The translations under genes were made by a program, and so were the position numbers. From Petrachloros mirabilis ULC683 (lineage in GTDB: Bacteria; Cyanobacteriota; Cyanobacteriia; Thermosynechococcales; Thermosynechococcaceae): 63,624 nucleotides of DNA. Below the pieces are notes generated by a model. It made no database searches and was not told where the DNA came from. It worked only from the letters and a program-made list of their open reading frames with translations. The stretch covers positions 1 through 63,624 of the forward strand of contig NZ_WVIC01000028.1 of NCBI RefSeq assembly GCF_009939295.1. Direction: 5' to 3'. Each line of letters begins with the position of its first letter. The stretch's first letter is position 1. Positions 8,756 to 16,415 of the stretch are shown piece by piece.

Positions 8756-8865
8756 ATATGGCGGTTTACAGATCAATGAAGTACATGGGGTGCAGGGGGC
8801 AGTGACCTCTGAGTGGGGGTTCCACCTCCACACCCCTTACCTGACTCAGGTGAGAACCGCTATAT
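8756..8865. repeat. Type C palindromic repeat, copy 1
   Basis: A 110-bp element bounded by ATATGGCGGTTTAC and the complementary-type end AACCGCTATAT, containing GGGGTGCAGGGGGCAGTGAC and GTGGGGGTTCCACCTCCAC. Related copies are at 51566-51610 (partial) and 52159-52266. It ends 84 bp before the phosphoribosyltransferase start. Confidence 0.75.
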
Positions 8866-8949
8866 CAGAAAAGTTAGGCATCTTGTGAATCATGACAAGC
8901 TCCATGATTCAGGCTTCATCTCATCAATACAGAGTAAATTGAGACGCTT

Positions 8950-9522
8950 ATGAATACAGAGACGGTGCCAGATCTGGAAGTTCAAAAAGCCCTCAGCTTA
9001 GACCTTCAGTCTGCCTTTCTAGAACATGTCCATGAAATTGAGCATTTTCCCATCGAAAACATTCTATTCAAGGATATTGCGCCCGTTCTGGCACAGCCAG
9101 GGATGCTAAACCGGGCCGTCTCCACCATTAGTCCAGTGGTGACAGCATTGCAGCCAGATAAGATCTTGGCGGTAGATGCACGGGGTTTCATCCTCGGTGC
9201 TGCCTTGGCCGATCGCTCTGAAGCCGGGCTGGTCATGGTTCGCAAGCCAGGTAAGCTGCCAGGTTCTGTGCATCGCTTTGCTTACACATGCGAATACAGT
9301 AGTGGACACCTGGAGGTTACCTATGGCGTTGTTAAACCGGGAGATCGCTGTCTAATCGTCGATGACCTATTGGCAACAGGAGGGACTGCACGGGCAACGG
9401 CTGACTTCACCCTTGAGTGTGGTGCAGCGGTTCTGGGCTACTGCTTCATGGTGGAGATTGAAGCACTGGAGGGGCGAAAACGCCTGCACGATGGCCCCGT
9501 TCATACTATTTTTCGCTGTTAA
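8950..9522 (+). CDS. Adenine phosphoribosyltransferase-like protein
   Basis: A 190-residue type I phosphoribosyltransferase, first gene of the peptide operon. The APRT pattern FPIENILFKDIAPVL lies near residue 33, and the PRPP-binding loop is VDDLLATGGT at 137-146. These enzymes join PRPP to a base (adenine in APRT) with loss of pyrophosphate. The PRPP loop is canonical, so catalysis is likely, but the substrate may not be adenine because the gene lies in an operon with a second PRPP-related protein, a radical SAM enzyme and small peptides. It could also be a transferred salvage apt gene. The radical SAM gene starts 39 bp downstream. Confidence 0.85.
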   Translation: MNTETVPDLEVQKALSLDLQSAFLEHVHEIEHFPIENILFKDIAPVLAQPGMLNRAVSTISPVVTALQPDKILAVDARGFILGAALADRSEAGLVMVRKPGKLPGSVHRFAYTCEYSSGHLEVTYGVVKPGDRCLIVDDLLATGGTARATADFTLECGAAVLGYCFMVEIEALEGRKRLHDGPVHTIFRC

Positions 9523-9561
9523 TTGGCCTGGTCATTAAACCCTTTTGAAGGAGAACATTGC

Positions 9562-10803
9562 ATGGAAGCATTAACCTGGCTGAGAGCACCCGTAGACGAA
9601 GACGTCACTCGCTTACGTCTACAGACCATGATTGATCATGAGTTTAGTCAGAGAACCGACACCACAGATCTCAAGACTATTTACTTATTCCTAACTCGAA
9701 AGTGCAATCTTGGTTGCCAGCATTGCTACATTGAAGGAGTAGGCCCCAATGCCAAGGGAGTTGACTTTAACTTTGAAACGATCCATGGTCTGATTGAGCA
9801 GGCACGCCCCGATGGCTTGCGGAAAGTCAAGGTCTCAGGGGGTGAGCCCATGATCCATAAAGAGTTTCGCATGATTATGGAGTATCTGGGCTCCATTGGT
9901 TTGAAGGAGATTGTTCTGGAAACCAACGGCACACTTTTTAGGGATGACACAATCGAATGGCTAGAAAAAATTCCCAACCTAACTGTTTTTATTAGCCTTG
10001 ATCATTTTGATCCAAAGGCACATGACGACTTCCGAGGAAGGACAGGTGCTTTCACCAGAACTGTTGAGGTGCTTCAGGAGCTCGGCCAGACCAATATTGA
10101 CAGCGTTGTCACTACAACTGCCTATCGAAGCAACTACAATAAAATTCCGCAGATCATCGATTTGGTTCTCAGTTGGGGGATTAATCGACACCGTACACTC
10201 CTCAATATTCATCCCATTGGCAACGCTCGGGGATATCTCGACAATGCGATTACACTTGATGAATGTGAAGTATTAATTGACAACTTACTAGCGCTGGAAA
10301 GTTTCCGAAATGGACGGGCCTACATGACGCTTCCGCCAGCACTCATGCCGCTCAAGTATCTGAATGGCGTACACACCTGCGGTTGGGGGGACAATGTCTT
10401 AGGGATTCTCTCCAACGGTGATATTTCTATGTGCAGTGCTTCCTATGATGACGCTGAGATGATTGGCGGCAACGCCTTTGACCGCTCTCTTTTGGATATT
10501 TGGCACGACAGTCCTTTCTTTGAAGAGTTGCGTCAGATTGGCAAGGGAAGCGTAAAGGGGGTGTGTGGGAACTGCATCTTTTATAAAGTCTGTCGCGGTG
10601 TTTGCAAGATGAGTAGCTATGGACACTACGGTGAAAAAGATGCACCCTATCCACTCTGCCAGGAAATCTATAACAGTGGCCGCTTTCCACGCTATGCTCT
10701 GGTCGATCCAGACAAGGACTCGACCTACAAGCGCGGCGTCATTCGCGAGAACCGAGTTCATGAAGAGCCTATAGAAACTAAATTGGAGGCAGTGCATGGG
10801 TAA
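9562..10803 (+). CDS. Radical SAM/SPASM enzyme, probable peptide maturase
   Basis: A 413-residue protein. The radical SAM 4Fe-4S motif CNLGCQHC lies at residues 48-55, followed by the SAM-binding KVSGGEP stretch. The C-terminal SPASM domain shows Cys at 273, 291, 335, 338, 344, 348 and 366, enough for two auxiliary 4Fe-4S clusters. SPASM proteins commonly carry out C-C or C-S bond formation, epimerisation or similar changes on ribosomal peptides. The start ATG at 9562 follows GAAGGAGAA at good spacing. Two small peptide genes lie in the same operon, so these are the likely substrates. The precise reaction cannot be read from the sequence. Confidence 0.92.
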   Translation: MEALTWLRAPVDEDVTRLRLQTMIDHEFSQRTDTTDLKTIYLFLTRKCNLGCQHCYIEGVGPNAKGVDFNFETIHGLIEQARPDGLRKVKVSGGEPMIHKEFRMIMEYLGSIGLKEIVLETNGTLFRDDTIEWLEKIPNLTVFISLDHFDPKAHDDFRGRTGAFTRTVEVLQELGQTNIDSVVTTTAYRSNYNKIPQIIDLVLSWGINRHRTLLNIHPIGNARGYLDNAITLDECEVLIDNLLALESFRNGRAYMTLPPALMPLKYLNGVHTCGWGDNVLGILSNGDISMCSASYDDAEMIGGNAFDRSLLDIWHDSPFFEELRQIGKGSVKGVCGNCIFYKVCRGVCKMSSYGHYGEKDAPYPLCQEIYNSGRFPRYALVDPDKDSTYKRGVIRENRVHEEPIETKLEAVHG

Positions 10804-10809
10804 GATGAC

Positions 10810-11571
10810 ATGACGGACTGGAGCCCCTTAGTGCCTCGGCAAGAAGACTGGCAAGATTTGCAGAAGCACGATTTACGTTTTACTTCGGTTCTGACAGTGG
10901 TGCGGTCTCGCTACGAACAAGCTGATGATCCTGGCCATGATTGGCTGCATGTCATCCGGGTATTGAGAAGCTGTCTGTATATCGGTGCTTTGGTAGGTGC
11001 AGATCGAAAAATTCTGGCTCCATCTGCCCTTCTCCACGACTGGGTTAATGTTCCCAAGAACAGCCCAAAGCGCCTGGAAGCGAGCCGAGCCTCAGCGGCA
11101 GCTTCCGTTGAAATTCTCCGAGACGCTGGCTATGACGATCTCGAAGTGCAGTGCATCCAGAGCGTGATTATTGAGCATAGTTATTCTCTGGGATGCCCAC
11201 CCTCATCGATTGAGTCCGCAGTTCTGCAAGACGCTGATCGATTGGATGCGTTGGGAGCCATTGGGATTTTTCGGGCTGCAACCTGTGGATGCCGACTGGG
11301 TGCTTCTTACTACCATCTCCAGGATCCGTTCGCCACCCATCGGGTTACAGACGACAGCCGTTACACGGTTGACCACTTCTTCACGAAGTTGCTCGACCTT
11401 GGAAATCAGATGAATACTGCTCCTGCGCGGGCGATCGCACAGCACCGCCTAGCCTTCATCCATACTTTTCTATCTGAGTTGCAGCTTGAAATTGGTGAGA
11501 ACCCTGAAGAAATTACCCTGAAAAACATAGGAGAAAACGAAAATGCAAGACATCGTAGACTTTGTTTCTAA
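10810..11571 (+). CDS. HD-domain phosphohydrolase
   Basis: A 253-residue HD-superfamily protein resembling the YedJ-like group. Metal ligands are H47 (in HDWLH), the HD pair H76-D77 (SALLHD) and D141 (DADRLDALGAIG), giving an intact H...HD...D set. Members hydrolyse nucleotides or other phosphate esters. It begins 6 bp after the radical SAM gene, and its last 29 bases overlap the first peptide gene in another frame, so translation is likely coupled. Its role in the operon may be to process a phosphorylated or nucleotide-like moiety. Confidence 0.85.
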   Translation: MTDWSPLVPRQEDWQDLQKHDLRFTSVLTVVRSRYEQADDPGHDWLHVIRVLRSCLYIGALVGADRKILAPSALLHDWVNVPKNSPKRLEASRASAAASVEILRDAGYDDLEVQCIQSVIIEHSYSLGCPPSSIESAVLQDADRLDALGAIGIFRAATCGCRLGASYYHLQDPFATHRVTDDSRYTVDHFFTKLLDLGNQMNTAPARAIAQHRLAFIHTFLSELQLEIGENPEEITLKNIGENENARHRRLCF

Positions 11572-11782
11572 AACCATCCAGGACATGGGTGGTGGTGAGA
11601 TGGACAAGGTTAAGCTTGCCGATGCTTCAGCAACCCTGGTTTCTGAGGTGACGCAAGAAATTAGTGCGGAATCAGCCAGTGAAGCAGCTGTGGAGGCGGC
11701 TGCGGAAGCATCCAACGAGGCCATTGCAGAAGCTGCCGCCGAGACAGGATTTGGGGCACCCCGCTTTGGCGGGTTTCGCTGA
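11543..11782 (+). CDS. Candidate RiPP precursor peptide 1
   Basis: A 79-residue peptide preceded by a good ribosome site (AGGAGAAAACGAA), overlapping the HD gene's end. The N-terminus MQDIVDFVSKTIQ looks like a helical recognition leader; a long Ala/Glu/Ser-rich middle follows (about 35-67), then the abrupt C-terminus GFGAPRFGGFR. The paralogue downstream keeps the N-terminal block and the same C-terminal end, the pattern expected of a leader plus modified core. No hydrophobic secretion signal and no double-Gly site at a clear position are seen. Recognised only by context and not matched to a named family. Confidence 0.8.
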   Translation: MQDIVDFVSKTIQDMGGGEMDKVKLADASATLVSEVTQEISAESASEAAVEAAAEASNEAIAEAAAETGFGAPRFGGFR

Positions 11783-11826
11783 GAGGTGCATCTATCCTTA
11801 ATCAGATGGCTCCATCCCATCAACCC

Positions 11827-11853
11827 TTTCCAAGGGTTTTTAACCCTTGGAAA
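11827..11853. other. Perfect 12-bp hairpin between the two peptide genes
   Basis: TTTCCAAGGGTT (11827-11838) and AACCCTTGGAAA (11842-11853) form a perfect stem with a TTT loop. No T-run follows. It lies 44 bp after the first peptide stop and 30 bp before the second start, and may act as an mRNA-stability or partial termination element setting peptide-to-enzyme ratios. Confidence 0.7.
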
Positions 11854-11882
11854 TTACTCTGACAAAACCAGGAGAAAAAGCA

Positions 11883-12134
11883 ATGCAGGACATCGTAGAC
11901 TTCGTTTCTAGAACCATTCAGGAAACGGGCGGCGGCACTGTTGATAAGGGAAGGCTGACGGATGCTGCGGCAACCATTGTGTCGGAAATTTCCCAGGAAG
12001 TCAGCGCTGAATCCGCCAGTGAGGCGGCTATGGAGTCGGCGGCTGAGGCATCCAGTGAGATCGCGGCTGAGGCGGCTATGGAGTCGGCGGCTGAGGCAGG
12101 GTTTGGGGCACCCCGCTTCGGAACATTTCGCTGA
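11883..12134 (+). CDS. Candidate RiPP precursor peptide 2
   Basis: An 83-residue paralogue of the first peptide, starting at the ATG at 11883 after CCAGGAGAAAAA; a longer start at 11847 would overlap the hairpin. It shares MQDIVDFVS, the ESASEAA block and the end GFGAPRFG-x-FR (Thr in place of Gly at the variable position). The middle contains an exact 30-nt direct repeat encoding EAAMESAAEA at 12021-12050 and 12069-12098, which explains its greater length. Conservation at both ends with a variable middle suggests leader and core are under selection. Confidence 0.8.
   Translation: MQDIVDFVSRTIQETGGGTVDKGRLTDAAATIVSEISQEVSAESASEAAMESAAEASSEIAAEAAMESAAEAGFGAPRFGTFR
12021..12098 (+). repeat. 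Internal 30-nt direct repeat in peptide gene 2
   Basis: 12021-12050 and 12069-12098 are identical (30 nt, 48-nt period, 16 codons). They encode EAAMESAAEA twice. The first peptide gene has no such duplication, so it probably arose by slippage in this copy. Confidence 0.9.
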
Positions 12135-12154
12135 GTTTGGCCACGGGTATAGCT

Positions 12155-13639
12155 ATGTCCCATGAGAATGAGCAGCACATTACCTCTCCCGAAGCATTTT
12201 CGGGCGAGATTCTCGCTCGTTTGAGGGACATAGAGGTCATCGATCCCGATTCCCTGGCAAAGTTATTCGCCATGAGCTTCGGGGTCGATGCCTATTCCCG
12301 GACATTGTTTCTATCACTGCAAACGGCCTTGCTCTGGCGAACGGTTGAGCATGCTCGACGCCATACTCGCTATTACAAAGAGCGAGCTGCTTATGCCGCT
12401 TGGCAGGAGGGGCCAGCAACGAAGCGGATGCGTCTGGATAGCTGGCCCACCCTTGACCGTGCCACGATCACCCACCACTTCAGTGAGTTTATGGCGGATG
12501 ATGTTCACCTCCGCTCGGTCTGCCACACCTCAGGGACGACCGGTCAACCCCTGGAGATTTATAAATCCTTCGAGGAGGTCAATTTCCTCAGCCGATTTTT
12601 CACCCAGTTGTTTCAGCCAGCCTTTACCGTACCGAGCCGTCCCCTCACCTTGAGCTTTCCAACGCCGCACCATGGTGTGCCCGTGCCAATGCCTAGCCCT
12701 GGCATTAGCTTTGTGGGAGGGGTTACAGATGATACCCTCATCCGGGATGCCTTGCGCGTCCTGTCTACTGAGTATGAGGTTGCCAATCACGACCGACGCA
12801 TCTCCATCCTTAGCGGTATGGCCTTTCAGGTGCTCTTCTTCACTAGCTTTCTTCTAGAGCAGCAGATTGATCCCAAGGGCTTTCATCTCAGCTCAATTAA
12901 TATTGCGGGGGGCTTTGTCCCTTGGCATTGGCGACAGTTCCTTGGCAATGCCTGGGGCTGCGCGATCAATGACCGCTTTTCACTCACCGAGACGGTAGGG
13001 GGTGCCTCGTGCTGTCAGACCTGCCAGTGGTTCAAACCCGATCCACAGGTCTTTTTTGAAGTGGTTGAGGTTGATTCTGAGGCGACTATTGATGAAGGAA
13101 TTGGCCGTCTGGTGGTCACGAACTTGTATCCATTCGCCCAAATGATGCCCCTAATTCGATATGCCACTGGTGACCTGGTGCGTTGCCGCTCCTGTCACTG
13201 CATGCCTTCGCCAGTCTTTCAGTTTTTGGGGCGATCGCGGAATGCTGTCAGCTCAGGCAAGGGTCAGAATCGCCGGTGGTTCATCTTCTCAGCGGAATTG
13301 CATGAGATTCTGGCGCAAATTCCTGATCTGAATGTGTACGAATGGTTCTCCAATGTTCGTGAGGTGAAGGATCGAACCGTGGGGTCGCTGCCCATTGTCT
13401 CTCTGAAAAGCCTGGAAAATGCCAATGGCCAGCTTGAAATTCATCTGTCGGCGGAACTGAAATATGCGCCGCACTGTTACCCGGAACGGTTGCGTCAGCT
13501 TGAAGACCTCATTGTTGGACATCTCAGAACGGTGGAAGGCAGTGAATTTGCTACAGCTCAGGACAATGGGGAAATGACGTTCACGATTCACTTTTTGCCC
13601 CCTAGTGGACTTAAGGATCCCTATATCATCAAGATTTAG
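12155..13639 (+). CDS. PaaK/CapK-like adenylate-forming ligase
   Basis: A 494-residue member of the phenylacetate-CoA ligase-like adenylating superfamily. The phosphate-binding loop is SGTTGQP at about 126-132, the middle A-motif is FSLTETVGG, and the Y-ATGDLV motif precedes a Cys-rich zinc-type segment (C-R-S-C-H-C). These enzymes activate carboxylates as acyl-AMP. The start is placed at the ATG at 12155; TTG at 12137 is an alternative. It lies 20 bp after the second peptide. It may activate a carboxylate donor, or the peptide's C-terminus, for ligation, but the substrate is unknown. Confidence 0.8.
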   Translation: MSHENEQHITSPEAFSGEILARLRDIEVIDPDSLAKLFAMSFGVDAYSRTLFLSLQTALLWRTVEHARRHTRYYKERAAYAAWQEGPATKRMRLDSWPTLDRATITHHFSEFMADDVHLRSVCHTSGTTGQPLEIYKSFEEVNFLSRFFTQLFQPAFTVPSRPLTLSFPTPHHGVPVPMPSPGISFVGGVTDDTLIRDALRVLSTEYEVANHDRRISILSGMAFQVLFFTSFLLEQQIDPKGFHLSSINIAGGFVPWHWRQFLGNAWGCAINDRFSLTETVGGASCCQTCQWFKPDPQVFFEVVEVDSEATIDEGIGRLVVTNLYPFAQMMPLIRYATGDLVRCRSCHCMPSPVFQFLGRSRNAVSSGKGQNRRWFIFSAELHEILAQIPDLNVYEWFSNVREVKDRTVGSLPIVSLKSLENANGQLEIHLSAELKYAPHCYPERLRQLEDLIVGHLRTVEGSEFATAQDNGEMTFTIHFLPPSGLKDPYIIKI

Positions 13640-13666
13640 CTTGGCTCTGTGCCCTAGGAGGGGCCT

Positions 13667-14581
13667 GTGTGGGTGCTGACAACCTCATCTGCCGTCGAGA
13701 TAGCCAGTCGCGTTGCCACTCGATTGAACCTGTCTGCTGAGGTGCTGGTCACCCACTGTTTTCCCAACGGACAAATCGAGGTGGTTCCGCCAAGGCCGCG
13801 CTCCGGTATTGACGAGATCTGCCTGTTTCAGTGCTTCCCAGATCGGGTCAATGATCGACTGGTTGAGTTGTTGTTGGCGTTGCAGGCAATCAGCTTTTTA
13901 AGCCCTCGCCAGCTCACGATTGTGCTTCCTTACCTTCCGTACACTCGATCGGACAAGCCAGTGTCTGAAGGGGCATTCATTCCGTTTACGGCGATCGCAC
14001 ACTGTTTGCAGCAATTTGGCATTACGCGCCTGGTAACGGCAGAACTCCATGTCCCCCAACTTTCGGCAGCCTTTGGTTTCCCTGTGGTCGAGGTTGATAT
14101 GATGCCAATCTTTGCCCAACATCTGCACCCAGTTGATGGGGGAGCGACGGTTGTGGTCAGTCCTGATCTAGGGGGGGCAAAGCGAGCCGAGCGGCTGGCA
14201 ACTGCCTTGGGAGTGCCCATGGCGGTGATGCGTAAAACCCGGCACGGTAGCGTTAAGGAAAGTATTGAAATTCTCGGACAGGTCAAGCATAAGTGCGCCA
14301 TTCTTGTTGATGACGAAGTGAATTCGGGTGAATCTCTGATCTCCGCAGCCCAGCTTGCCCTCAGAGCCGGGGCAACGGCGGCGATCGCCGTCGTAGTTCA
14401 TCCCCTATTGACCCCGGAGGCCATTGGCCGGATTGAGCAATCGCCCTTACAGCACATTTTTATGAGTGATAGCATCCCTTTGATCTCGGCTTCTACGCAG
14501 ACGAGCAAGATGAAGGTTCTTTCCCTGGCCGAAGTGCTGGCGGAGGTGCTTCATCCCGTGGCCAAATTCGCTGCATCTTGA
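13667..14581 (+). CDS. Divergent PRPP-synthetase (ribose-phosphate pyrophosphokinase) homologue
   Basis: A 304-residue protein with the two-domain PRPP-synthetase fold. Visible motifs are PYLPYTRSDKPV (compare PYxxYARQD in true synthetases), PDLGGAKRAE, the K-x-R catalytic pair in MRKTRHG and the ribose-phosphate loop VDDEVNSGES at 214-223 (usual D-D-x-x-D/N-T-G-G-T). The replaced loop residues suggest altered activity. GTG at 13667 is chosen because TAGGAGGGG lies just upstream. Together with the APRT-like gene it implies phosphoribosyl chemistry in this operon. A housekeeping prs gene is not in the window, so a simple second synthetase remains possible. Confidence 0.8.
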   Translation: MWVLTTSSAVEIASRVATRLNLSAEVLVTHCFPNGQIEVVPPRPRSGIDEICLFQCFPDRVNDRLVELLLALQAISFLSPRQLTIVLPYLPYTRSDKPVSEGAFIPFTAIAHCLQQFGITRLVTAELHVPQLSAAFGFPVVEVDMMPIFAQHLHPVDGGATVVVSPDLGGAKRAERLATALGVPMAVMRKTRHGSVKESIEILGQVKHKCAILVDDEVNSGESLISAAQLALRAGATAAIAVVVHPLLTPEAIGRIEQSPLQHIFMSDSIPLISASTQTSKMKVLSLAEVLAEVLHPVAKFAAS

Positions 14582-15615
14582 GAGAAAGCGAGCAGGACGC
14601 GATTGAATTCCGGGCTGAGGGCACACCCCAAAGCTTCCTCGCCCTGGGTGCTGGGAAATACCAGGCGCTGAATACTGTCGAAGCGGGGAGCATGATGGGA
14701 GAGAATCGACACTGCGGCTCGAAAATTATCAGCGCTTTGGGCAATTGACCCCACAAGCTGAACTTCCCGGTAGTGCAGGTCGTTGGCGCTAAAGCGCACC
14801 TCATCGGCGTCTAAGAGTGACTGATAGAGGACAACTCGCCCGTTGCGAGCGGCGCTCCAAATGGCCCATTCAATTGCCACACTGCCGCCACGGGTACAAA
14901 AAACGGCCTGCGCTCCCCAACCCTGGGTCAGATCGCTGACAGTCTCCGTCAGGGTTGCGTTGAGTGGGCCAGCGTGGTCTGCGCCAGCAGCACAGGCTCG
15001 TTCCAGTCCGGTAACGTCATTGTCGAAGACAAGAACGCGCACTCCCCTCAAAGTCAGCAAAATCACGTGCAGAAGCCCCATTGTGCCACTGCCCATCACC
15101 ACGGCTGTTTCCCCTGGCTGGACTGCCCCACGCTCGACGCTGCGAAGGGCACAGGCTACTGGCTCCGCCAGCGCCCCAGTGAGCAGGTTGATGCTTTCAG
15201 GCATGGGAAAGACCTGATACCGGGGCACGATGATGCGATCGCTGAACCCCCGTGGCCCCTGGGGCAGATCCGTCCTCGGTTTGGGATTTAAGTAGGCGCA
15301 ATGGTTGTCCAGTCCTCGCCGACAGGCTTCGCAGAAGCCACATCGAGGCATCAGCGCGATCGCAACCGGGGTTCCGGGTGCCAGTGGCGATAGGGTGTCA
15401 CTCCTATCTTCTGCGACCCGACCACACAGTTCATGGCCGCCCCAGTAAGGATAGGTTTTTCGGGCACCCCGAAAAACCCGTTGTTCAGGGGTGCAAACCC
15501 CACAGAGATCAACATTGACCGTGACCCAGTCTGCCTGGCAGGGAATCTTGATGTCTTGCAATGTGGCTTTGTATGGAGCAGTGATTACTAAACCCGTGAC
15601 AGACGTATGATCCAT
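14551..15615 (-). CDS. Zinc-dependent alcohol dehydrogenase-family (MDR) protein
   Basis: A 354-residue medium-chain dehydrogenase. The catalytic-zinc Cys lies in DLCGVCTPEQ, with GGHELCG after it; the structural-zinc set is C-G-F-C-E-A-C-x7-C; the nucleotide-binding loop is GSGTMGLLHV. It acts on alcohol, polyol or aldehyde substrates with NAD(P). Its 3' end overlaps that of the PRPP-synthetase homologue by 31 bp in convergent orientation, so it may or may not belong to the peptide operon. ATG at 15615 is used; TTG at 15624 has a better-placed GGGGAGG. The substrate is unknown. Confidence 0.85.
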   Translation of the reverse strand: MDHTSVTGLVITAPYKATLQDIKIPCQADWVTVNVDLCGVCTPEQRVFRGARKTYPYWGGHELCGRVAEDRSDTLSPLAPGTPVAIALMPRCGFCEACRRGLDNHCAYLNPKPRTDLPQGPRGFSDRIIVPRYQVFPMPESINLLTGALAEPVACALRSVERGAVQPGETAVVMGSGTMGLLHVILLTLRGVRVLVFDNDVTGLERACAAGADHAGPLNATLTETVSDLTQGWGAQAVFCTRGGSVAIEWAIWSAARNGRVVLYQSLLDADEVRFSANDLHYREVQLVGSIAQSADNFRAAVSILSHHAPRFDSIQRLVFPSTQGEEALGCALSPEFNRVLLAFSQDAANLATG

Positions 15616-15803
15616 AAGGGCCAAGACTGAGCCTCCCCATATCAAACCCCAGAGATTCTGTTGTTACTCTACTACAAGCATTCGTTGAACCACACAGAGT
15701 GACGGTAGGAGACCCAAACTCTACTTTCTGCACCGTTAAGGTTCACCTGTCACAATGGAATCACAGGCTACCTCCATCCGGATTCACGGCAGGAGAATAC
15801 GTC

Positions 15804-16385
15804 ATGACTTCCCGTCACGGTGGCTCCCAGAGCCAGTTCTTGACTGCTGCCAAATGGACTCTTGAGCAATACCACCAGATGATTGCGGCAGGTATTCTTG
15901 ATGGTTGCCCCGTGGAGCTATTGAACGGAGAAATTATTGAAATGTCTCCAGAGGGGGAACCTCATGCTTACTCTGTCAGCACAGTCAGCGATTACCTGAA
16001 AACCTTGCTGGTAAATCGTGCTCAAGTTCGAGAGGGCCACCCAATTACTCTGCCTACGACTCAATCTGAACCAGAGCCTGACATTGCCGTGGTACAACCG
16101 TTGAAGCAAGCCTATCGAAACCATCATCCCTATCCAGAGAATATTTTCTGGCTGATTGAATTTGCCAACACCAGCCTGAAGAAAGATTTAGACCCTAAAG
16201 CCAACGCCTATGCTGCTGCGGGCATTCCTGAATACTGGATTGTCAATCTCCAATCTATGGAACTGATCGTCCTGCGGTATCCCAGTCAGGGCGCTTATCA
16301 GTCCCAAGCCACATTGACGTCAGGCACGATTACCTCCCTGGCGTTTCCTGATGTTGCGATCGCAGTTTCACAGTTGTTGAACTAA
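15804..16385 (+). CDS. Uma2 family (DUF820) endonuclease-like protein
   Basis: A 193-residue Uma2 protein with the restriction-endonuclease-like PD-(D/E)XK fold common in cyanobacteria. Motifs include ELLNGEIIEMSPEGEPH, EPEPDIAVV (the PD box) and FWLIEFANTSLKKDLDPKANAYAAAGIPEYWIV (given in parts: IEFANTSL, KDLDPKANAYA, GIPEYWIV). The ATG at 15804 with GCAGGAGAA just upstream is used; longer in-frame starts reach into the leader. Cellular function is not established for most members. The adh gene is divergent, sharing the 188-bp gap. Confidence 0.85.
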   Translation: MTSRHGGSQSQFLTAAKWTLEQYHQMIAAGILDGCPVELLNGEIIEMSPEGEPHAYSVSTVSDYLKTLLVNRAQVREGHPITLPTTQSEPEPDIAVVQPLKQAYRNHHPYPENIFWLIEFANTSLKKDLDPKANAYAAAGIPEYWIVNLQSMELIVLRYPSQGAYQSQATLTSGTITSLAFPDVAIAVSQLLN

Positions 16386-16415
16386 GTCAAGCATCTGCGA
16401 AGCAAGGCATCAAGC

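Noticed and set aside
8643-8888. Open frame of 81 codons before the peptide operon
   Set aside because: It runs through the type C repeat and its repetitive end, with no ribosome site and no protein-like composition.
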